From: Acidobacteriota bacterium
GTDB lineage: Bacteria; Acidobacteriota; Terriglobia; Acidiferrales; UBA7541
Length of the DNA stretch: 64,000 nucleotides
NCBI GenBank assembly: GCA_023481105.1
Contig: JAMCWK010000151.1
Location: 1-64,000 of the forward strand
Direction of reading: 5' to 3'
Position numbers and translations under genes: made by a program
Shown: one piece after another, positions 58,425 to 64,000 of the stretch
Numbering within the stretch: the stretch's first letter is position 1
Layout of the letters: each line of letters starts with the position of its first letter
The notes under the pieces: generated by a model
The model's database searches: none
Told to the model about the DNA's origin: nothing
The model's input: the letters and a program-made list of their open reading frames with translations, nothing else

Positions 58425-59257
58425 GACTGCGATGGCAGCCCTCCGCGATCCGCGATTGCGTTCAAGGGGCGCGCCTCCCCGCTCAGCTTGAAAAATCGCC
58501 GGAAATTACTGGACGTAATCGACGCCATTTCCGATGCCGCCAAGTTTCTCACACTTGCCAGCGTTCGCGCCACTTCCGCCACGTTGGCCGGCTCGTTGCG
58601 CTTTCCCCGCTTCCCTTGCGGCGCCAGAAATGGCGAATCGGTTTCGATCAGCAGCGATTCCAGCGGCAGCTCCCGCGCGACATCGCGCAGATTTTGCGCC
58701 TTTGGATAGGTCACGTTGCCTGCAAACGACACCACAAAGCCCATCTCCAGACTTCGCCGCGCATCCTCCAAACTGCCGGTAAAACAATGCATGATTCCAC
58801 CCAGCCCGGAACTGCGCCACGCCTCCCCAAGAATTGCCAGGCAGTCCGCCCACGCGTCGCGGCAATGAATCACAATCGGCAGCCGCGCCGCACGCGCTTG
58901 CTCCAGTTGGCGTCGAAATACCGCGTGCTGTACATCCTTCGGCGAATGGTCGTAGAAATAATCCAATCCAATTTCGCCCCACGCAATCACGCGCGGATGC
59001 CGAGCGAGCTCATCAAGCCGCGCAAAGTGCTCGTCTGTAGCCAGCTTCGCTTCGTGCGGATGGACGCCGATCGTGGCGAAAATCCAGTCGTGTGTTTCCG
59101 CAAACGGAATCGCCGCATCCAGTCGCGACGGCCCGCTCCCGCTGCCGATCGCCAGCAGCGTCGCCACGCCGGCCGCCCGCGCCCGCTCGAGCATCTCCTC
59201 GCGGTCCGCATCGAATTGCGCAAATTCCAAATGCGCGTGGGAATCAATCAATTCCAT
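58421..59257 (-). CDS. tatD: TatD family DNase/metal-dependent hydrolase
   Basis: LIDSHAHLEFAQFDADREEML; GVHPHEAKLA; AWGEIGLDYFYDHS; IMHCFTGSLEDA; LIETDSPFLAP. Start overlaps the polyprenyl synthase... see coordinates 58421-58424. Confidence 0.93.
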   Translation of the reverse strand: MELIDSHAHLEFAQFDADREEMLERARAAGVATLLAIGSGSGPSRLDAAIPFAETHDWIFATIGVHPHEAKLATDEHFARLDELARHPRVIAWGEIGLDYFYDHSPKDVQHAVFRRQLEQARAARLPIVIHCRDAWADCLAILGEAWRSSGLGGIMHCFTGSLEDARRSLEMGFVVSFAGNVTYPKAQNLRDVARELPLESLLIETDSPFLAPQGKRGKRNEPANVAEVARTLASVRNLAASEMASITSSNFRRFFKLSGEARPLNAIADRGGLPSQS

Positions 59258-59265
59258 TTAAATTT

Positions 59266-61242
59266 TTACTTAAGCCTGGAGCCAACAGGTACATCTTCCA
59301 AAAATCCTGCCAGCACTGGCTTCCCCTCTGGCGGTACAGAGGCCGCAACAATCATGCCGTTGGATTCGACGCCACGAAGCTTTCGTGGCTGGAGATTCAC
59401 CACCACTACCACCTTCCGCCCCACGAGGTCCTCGGGCTTATAAACTTCGGCAATGCCCGCCACGATTTGCCGTACTTCGTCGCCGATGTCCACCATCAAC
59501 TTCAGCAGCTTGTCGGCCCCGGCGACTTTTTCGGCGGACTTCACCTGCCCAACGCGCATCTCCACTTTGGCGAAATCCTCGATACCGATCTTATTGCTCG
59601 TCGGTGCTACGACTGCCGGAGTGGCTGCCGCCGGAGCAGCAGGCGGCGCTGGATTTCGAATTTCTTCTTCCATGGTTTCGATCCTTTCAATGGCTTCTTC
59701 TTTTTTCACGCGAGGAAAAACTGCTTGCGTCTCGCCGATGCGCGCGCCGCTCCTTAGTTCTCCCCAGCTTAAATCCTCCAACGACAGCTTTGCCAAATCG
59801 CGGAACTGTCCAAGCTGCTGCCAAATCTGCTGCGTTGCATGTGGCAGCACGGGATGCGCCAGCGCCGTGACGATACGCAGCGCTTCCGCTGCCGTGTACA
59901 AAATCGTCCCCAGCCGCGCTCTTTGTTCACCATCTTCCGCCAGTTTCCACGGCTTATTTTCCACCAGGTACTTGTCTACGTCCGCGATCACGCCCCAAAC
60001 GGTTTCCAGCGCGCGCGAGAATTCGTAGCGCTCGTATTGTTCGAGCGCTGCCGTAACTGCTCCCGTCGCCACGCGCGCCACCGCCACCTCGCGCTCGCCC
60101 CCGCCTGTCGGCTCCGGAATCTCTCCTTCGAAATAATTCTGCACCATCGTCAGCACACGGCTCGCCAGGTTGCCGAGTCCGTTGGCCAGATCGCTGTTGT
60201 AGCGCGTCACCAGCGACTCATACGAAAAATTGCTGTCCTGCCCGAACACCATTTCGCGCAGCAGGAAATAGCGCAGCGCGTCGATTCCCAGCACCTGCGC
60301 GATGGGCTGCGGCAGCGCGATATTTCCGCGCGATTTGGACATCTTTTCTCCGGCAAAAGTCCACCAGCCATGCGCAAAAATCTGCTTCGGCAGTTCCAGC
60401 GGCTCGCCCTTTTCCGTTGCGGCCATGATGAACGCCGGCCAATAGACCGCATGGAACCGCAAGATCTCTTTGCCGATCAGGTGCAAATCCGCTGGCCAGT
60501 ATTTTTCGAACTGCACTTCGTCATCGCCGTAGCCGATGCCCGACATGTAGCTGGTCAGCGCGTCGTACCACACGTAGAAAACGTGCTTCTCGTCGCCCGG
60601 CCACGGAATGCCCCACTTCAGCGTCGTGCGGCTGATAGAAAGATCGCGCAGTCCCCCGCGCACAAAGGCCATCACTTCATTGCGCCGCGTCTCCGGCTGG
60701 ATAAATTCCGGATGCGCTTCGTAGAGTTCGAGCAGTTTTTCCTGAAACGCGGACAGCTTGAAATAATAATTTTCCTCGCGGATGCGTTCCGTGGGACGCC
60801 CGCAATCCGGACACGGCGCGCCGGGTGTGGGATCGTCCACGTACAGCTCGTCGAAAACGCAGTACTGCCCCTCGTAATGGCCTTTATAGATGTAGCCCGC
60901 GTCCAGCGCATGTTGCAGCAGCCGGTGCACGGCGCGCTCGTGGCGGTCCTCCGTGGTGCGGATGAACCGGTCGTACGGAATGTCCAGTTCCTTCCACAGT
61001 TCGCTGTACTCGCTGGAAATGCGGTCCGCGTACGTTTGCGGTGCCACGCCCGCCGCCTTCGCCGCGCGGTCCACTTTTTGCCCGTGCTCGTCCGTGCCCG
61101 TCAAGAACACCACTTCGAACCCGCGCATCCGTTTGTAGCGCGCGATCGTGTCCGCCACGACGGTCGTGTACGTATGCCCCAGATGCGGGCGCGCGTTGAC
61201 GTAGTAGATCGGCGTGGTCAAGTAAAACTTCGGCTTTTCCAT
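59266..61242 (-). CDS. metG: Methionyl-tRNA synthetase with C-terminal tRNA-binding domain
   Basis: FYLTTPIYYVNARPHLGHTYTTVVADT; KMSKSRGNI; C-terminal IEDFAKVEMRVGQVKSAEKVAGADKLLKLMVDIGDEVRQIVAGIAEVY. Confidence 0.96.
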   Translation of the reverse strand: MEKPKFYLTTPIYYVNARPHLGHTYTTVVADTIARYKRMRGFEVVFLTGTDEHGQKVDRAAKAAGVAPQTYADRISSEYSELWKELDIPYDRFIRTTEDRHERAVHRLLQHALDAGYIYKGHYEGQYCVFDELYVDDPTPGAPCPDCGRPTERIREENYYFKLSAFQEKLLELYEAHPEFIQPETRRNEVMAFVRGGLRDLSISRTTLKWGIPWPGDEKHVFYVWYDALTSYMSGIGYGDDEVQFEKYWPADLHLIGKEILRFHAVYWPAFIMAATEKGEPLELPKQIFAHGWWTFAGEKMSKSRGNIALPQPIAQVLGIDALRYFLLREMVFGQDSNFSYESLVTRYNSDLANGLGNLASRVLTMVQNYFEGEIPEPTGGGEREVAVARVATGAVTAALEQYERYEFSRALETVWGVIADVDKYLVENKPWKLAEDGEQRARLGTILYTAAEALRIVTALAHPVLPHATQQIWQQLGQFRDLAKLSLEDLSWGELRSGARIGETQAVFPRVKKEEAIERIETMEEEIRNPAPPAAPAAATPAVVAPTSNKIGIEDFAKVEMRVGQVKSAEKVAGADKLLKLMVDIGDEVRQIVAGIAEVYKPEDLVGRKVVVVVNLQPRKLRGVESNGMIVAASVPPEGKPVLAGFLEDVPVGSRLK

Positions 61243-62448
61243 TCAGCTATTCTTCTTCTGCGTCTTTGCAAAGTGCTGGTACGCATGCAGCGCATCCGCC
61301 ATCACTTGACGCAGCGGCACGCCCGCCGCAGCCGCCAGTCGCTGGCAATCCTCATACTCCGGCTGCGCGTTCACCACGTCGCCATTCAAATGTGCCACTT
61401 TGATGCGTACATCTCCGCCAAATTTACTCTGCACCGTCACGGAATCGCGCGCTAGAATGCGCCTCTGCGCTTCGTACTTGCGCACACCGATGGTCGTCGT
61501 CTCCCGAAACAGCAACTCTGCCATCGCGTCAGCCTTCGTTGCATCACAAAGAATTGTCACTAGCAGCCCAGGCCTATTTTTCTTCATCTGCACCGGCGTG
61601 GAGAACACATCGAGCGCTCCTGTTTCCAGCGCCTTCTGCGAAAAATACGCGTAAATCTGCGGGTTCATGTCGTCCACGTTCGCTTCGATCACGGTGATTG
61701 TTTCGTCCCAGCCCGTTCCCGCTTCACGCGCAGCCGCTTCCCCGACAAAAATCCGCAGCACGTTGGCCTGCTCGGCCAGTTCCGCGCTGCCCGCGCCGTA
61801 ACCGATTCTCGCCACCGTCATCATCGGCAGCGGCCCGTACTTCGTCGTTGTGCCCGCCAAGATGGCCGCGCCCGTCGGCGTGGCCAGTTCCTTCTCGATC
61901 CCCGTGGAGTACGTCGTCGCGTGCCGCAGCAGATCCGCCGTCGCCGGCGCAGGCACCGGCAGGATTCCGTGTTCCGTGTTCACCCGTCCCGCGCCCACAT
62001 TAATTGGCCCGCAAGCGAACTCCTCGATGCCCAGCATCTCGAAACCCACACACGCGCCCACGATGTCCACAATCGCATCCACCGCGCCGACCTCATGGAA
62101 GTGCACCTTTTCAATTGACGTCTGATGGATGCGCGCTTCTGCTTCCCCCAGGCACTCAAAAATGGTTCGCGCCCGCTGCGCCACTCGCGGCGCCAGTCCT
62201 GCATCCTCAATAATTTTCAAAATGTGGCTCAGGTGCCGGTGTTTCGTCTGCTCCGCCGCTTCCACGCGCACATATGTCGCGACCATTCCCTTCCGCTTCA
62301 CTTTCTCCGCGGAAATCGTCCAGCCGGTCACCGGCAGCTTGCGCAGTTGCGCTTCGATGCGGGCGATGTCTGCGCCGGCGTCCACCAGCGCGCCGAGCAC
62401 CATGTCTCCACTAATTCCGGAAAAGCAATCGAAGTATGCGAGCTTCAT
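61243..62448 (-). CDS. larC: Nickel pincer cofactor biosynthesis protein LarC
   Basis: MKLAYFDCFSGISGDMVLGALVDAGAD; VHFHEVGAVDAIVDIVGACVGFEMLG; VIEANVDDMNPQIYAYFSQKALETGALDVFSTPVQMKKNRPG. Confidence 0.93.
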   Translation of the reverse strand: MKLAYFDCFSGISGDMVLGALVDAGADIARIEAQLRKLPVTGWTISAEKVKRKGMVATYVRVEAAEQTKHRHLSHILKIIEDAGLAPRVAQRARTIFECLGEAEARIHQTSIEKVHFHEVGAVDAIVDIVGACVGFEMLGIEEFACGPINVGAGRVNTEHGILPVPAPATADLLRHATTYSTGIEKELATPTGAAILAGTTTKYGPLPMMTVARIGYGAGSAELAEQANVLRIFVGEAAAREAGTGWDETITVIEANVDDMNPQIYAYFSQKALETGALDVFSTPVQMKKNRPGLLVTILCDATKADAMAELLFRETTTIGVRKYEAQRRILARDSVTVQSKFGGDVRIKVAHLNGDVVNAQPEYEDCQRLAAAAGVPLRQVMADALHAYQHFAKTQKKNS

Positions 62449-62514
62449 AGCCGAGTCCGTAAACGATGGATAGTAGACTGCGCGCGCGGGGCTGTCAAAC
62501 CGCGTGGAATCTCG

Positions 62515-63240
62515 TCACAAATTGTCCACCAGCAACTGTGGAAGGATTTCGCCGCATTTCCCGCGCAGCGAAATATCTGCCACTGAGCTCAGCTCTGTGG
62601 CTTCGAGGTTTACTTCGATCACTCTCGCTCCGTGCTGCTTGGCCACGTGCGGCAGCGCCGCCGCCGGGTACACCACCGACGCCGTGCCCGCCACCAGAAA
62701 CACCTCCGCAGAATACGCCGCCTGCAACGCGCGCTGCATGGCCTCCTGTGGCAACGCTTCGCCGAACCACACTACGTCCGGCCGCAGCATGCCTCCGCAC
62801 GCGCACCGTGGCGGCAGCGGCTCGAGCGGCACCTGCGTGTTCTCCTCTTCTCCGCCGCACACTAAGCAGCGCACGCGCCACAAGCTGCCGTGCAGATGCA
62901 CAATCCTCTGGCTCCCGGCGCGTTCGTGCAGCGAATCCACATTCTGCGTAATCAACAAGAACTCCTGTGCGCGACGCTCCAACTCCGCAATCGCGCGGTG
63001 TCCGGCATTCGGCTCGCATTTCGCATGAACGCTGCGCCGCCAGTCGTACCACTCCCACACCAGTTGCGGATCGCGATGAAATGCTTCCGGGGTGGCCAAC
63101 TGTTCCGGCCGGAAATTCCGCCACAGGCCCCCCGGCCCGCGAAACGTCGGCAGCCCGCTCTCCGCGGAAATTCCCGCGCCCGTCAGCACGGCCACCGACC
63201 GCGTCCGCGCAATCCAACGCTTTGCTTCCTGCAAACTCAT
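62515..63240 (-). CDS. cobB: Sir2-family NAD-dependent protein deacylase
   Basis: VAVLTGAGISAESGLPTFRGPGGLW; FLLITQNVDSLHERAGSQRIVHLHGSL; CxxC pairs CLVCGG / CACGG; RPDVVWFGE. Confidence 0.92.
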   Translation of the reverse strand: MSLQEAKRWIARTRSVAVLTGAGISAESGLPTFRGPGGLWRNFRPEQLATPEAFHRDPQLVWEWYDWRRSVHAKCEPNAGHRAIAELERRAQEFLLITQNVDSLHERAGSQRIVHLHGSLWRVRCLVCGGEEENTQVPLEPLPPRCACGGMLRPDVVWFGEALPQEAMQRALQAAYSAEVFLVAGTASVVYPAAALPHVAKQHGARVIEVNLEATELSSVADISLRGKCGEILPQLLVDNL

Positions 63241-63316
63241 TCGCCCGCGCCCTTCGATTTGCACCGAAATGCTAGTGTCCGCCCCAATGAGTGTCAAATC
63301 CCTGCTTCGTTGTTTA

Positions 63317-63366
63317 TGTAGCGCCGGGTCGCCCGACCGTTTTTGTTGGGCACACCCGGCATCTTT
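63317..63366. repeat. Palindrome-bounded element related to 556-590
   Basis: TGTAGCGCCGGGT...ACCCGGCATC; same outer arms as the element in mfd but with a longer interior. Confidence 0.45.
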
Positions 63367-63463
63367 GATTTGAAATCTACAGATCAGCTCCTTGCTCGTT
63401 CTGGACTGTCAATTCGTTCGCAATTCTGGCAAATAGCGAGTAGCTATATTATGGAAATAGTAC

Positions 63464-63492
63464 TTGACTTATCGCCACCGTTGCGCTACACT
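63464..63492 (+). promoter_or_regulatory. Sigma70-like promoter candidate
   Basis: TTGACT (63464-63469), 17-nt spacer, TACACT (63487-63492). Confidence 0.5.
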
Positions 63493-63706
63493 GCCTCCGT
63501 TGTCGAGCCGCTCTGTTCCCATGTCGCCTCTCTCCACTCGCGAATCGAACCAAACAGGTTTCGGAAATCTGGTACCCGGCATGGGGTGCCAGCAAAACCC
63601 ATCAGCTCACTTAACTCGAAGAATCAAAAGCACTTCCACGTTCTGTTACATTTTTAATCAAACGCGCAATTCCATTCCTTTCATGCGCTTGCGGACTCGA
63701 TTAATA

Positions 63707-63760
63707 GGGGGGGGGGGGGGGGGGTATGCACACGGGTACGGTCCGGGCACATCCCTGACA
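63707..63760. repeat. Dispersed repeat copy B with 18-nt poly-G tract
   Basis: G18 (63707-63724) then tatgcacacGGGTACggtCCGGGCaCATCCCTGACA; reverse complement of copy A at 5798-5840. Confidence 0.6.
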
Positions 63761-63896
63761 GAGCAGACCGGGAGGATTTCTGACATTATGGAACCAATGA
63801 CGCCGCTGGCGAAGAATTGGCAGCGCGGCAATCGTTCTTTGACGCTTCTTTCCGCAATCCCTATAATCGCTTGCTTTCGTGTTCTCGAGGAATCGC

Positions 63897-64000
63897 TTGT
63901 ATCTCACGATTGAAAGACGTATCAGGCACGCGCTCGCGGAGCACATTCGCCGTCGCTACGAGTTGGACGTACCGGTGCCCGCCTCGCGCCCGCCCAAAAT
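63897..64000 (+). CDS. argS: Arginyl-tRNA synthetase, first codons (runs off right edge; TTG start inferred)
   Basis: LYLTIERRIRHALAEHIRRRYELDVPVPASRPPK, open to the window end; resembles the ArgS N-terminal additional domain. Not in the ORF track. Confidence 0.65.
   Translation, partial: MYLTIERRIRHALAEHIRRRYELDVPVPASRPPK

Noticed and set aside
59839-61455. 538-aa plus-strand ORF
   Set aside because: Antisense to metG and the end of larC; Arg/His-rich composition without family motifs.
63464-63913. 149-aa ORF upstream of argS
   Set aside because: Starts inside the promoter -35, crosses the poly-G repeat (poly-Gly) and has no domain similarity.

Overview
This window is a gene-dense bacterial chromosome segment. 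Gene content, long alternating housekeeping operons and the style of intergenic repeats suggest an Acidobacteriota-like genome; that assignment is inference. It is mostly core genome. The main blocks are: mfd (5' part, minus strand, running off the left edge and absent from the ORF track) with an HldE-C-like nucleotidyltransferase; tRNA-Leu(CAA); a polyphosphate-flavoured cluster (CHAD-HD protein, SixA, Ppx/GppA-HD, two tandem thymidylate-kinase-like proteins); an Mla-type lipid transport operon; aroC-def-fmt-rsmB-PASTA-rpe-bamD; a REC-domain protein; valS-nadC-birA-coaX; rlmD-like/comEC; a minus-strand LPS core operon (waaA-lpxK-waaF-gmhB-hldE1-hldE2-waaC-ICMT); pcrA; ada-purS-glmS; larE and larC in separate loci; polyprenyl synthase-tatD-metG-larC; Sir2; and the first codons of argS at the right edge. 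I saw no CRISPR array, prophage or transposase. The best candidate for something under-described is the CHAD-HD/SixA/Ppx-HD/double-Tmk-like cluster. In it one Tmk paralog has Arg in place of the Walker A Lys, and the CHAD-fused HD domain has His-Asn in place of His-Asp. A second theme is dispersed palindromic or repeat elements, including one inserted in frame inside mfd and a C/G-tract-ended repeat present at both ends of the window.
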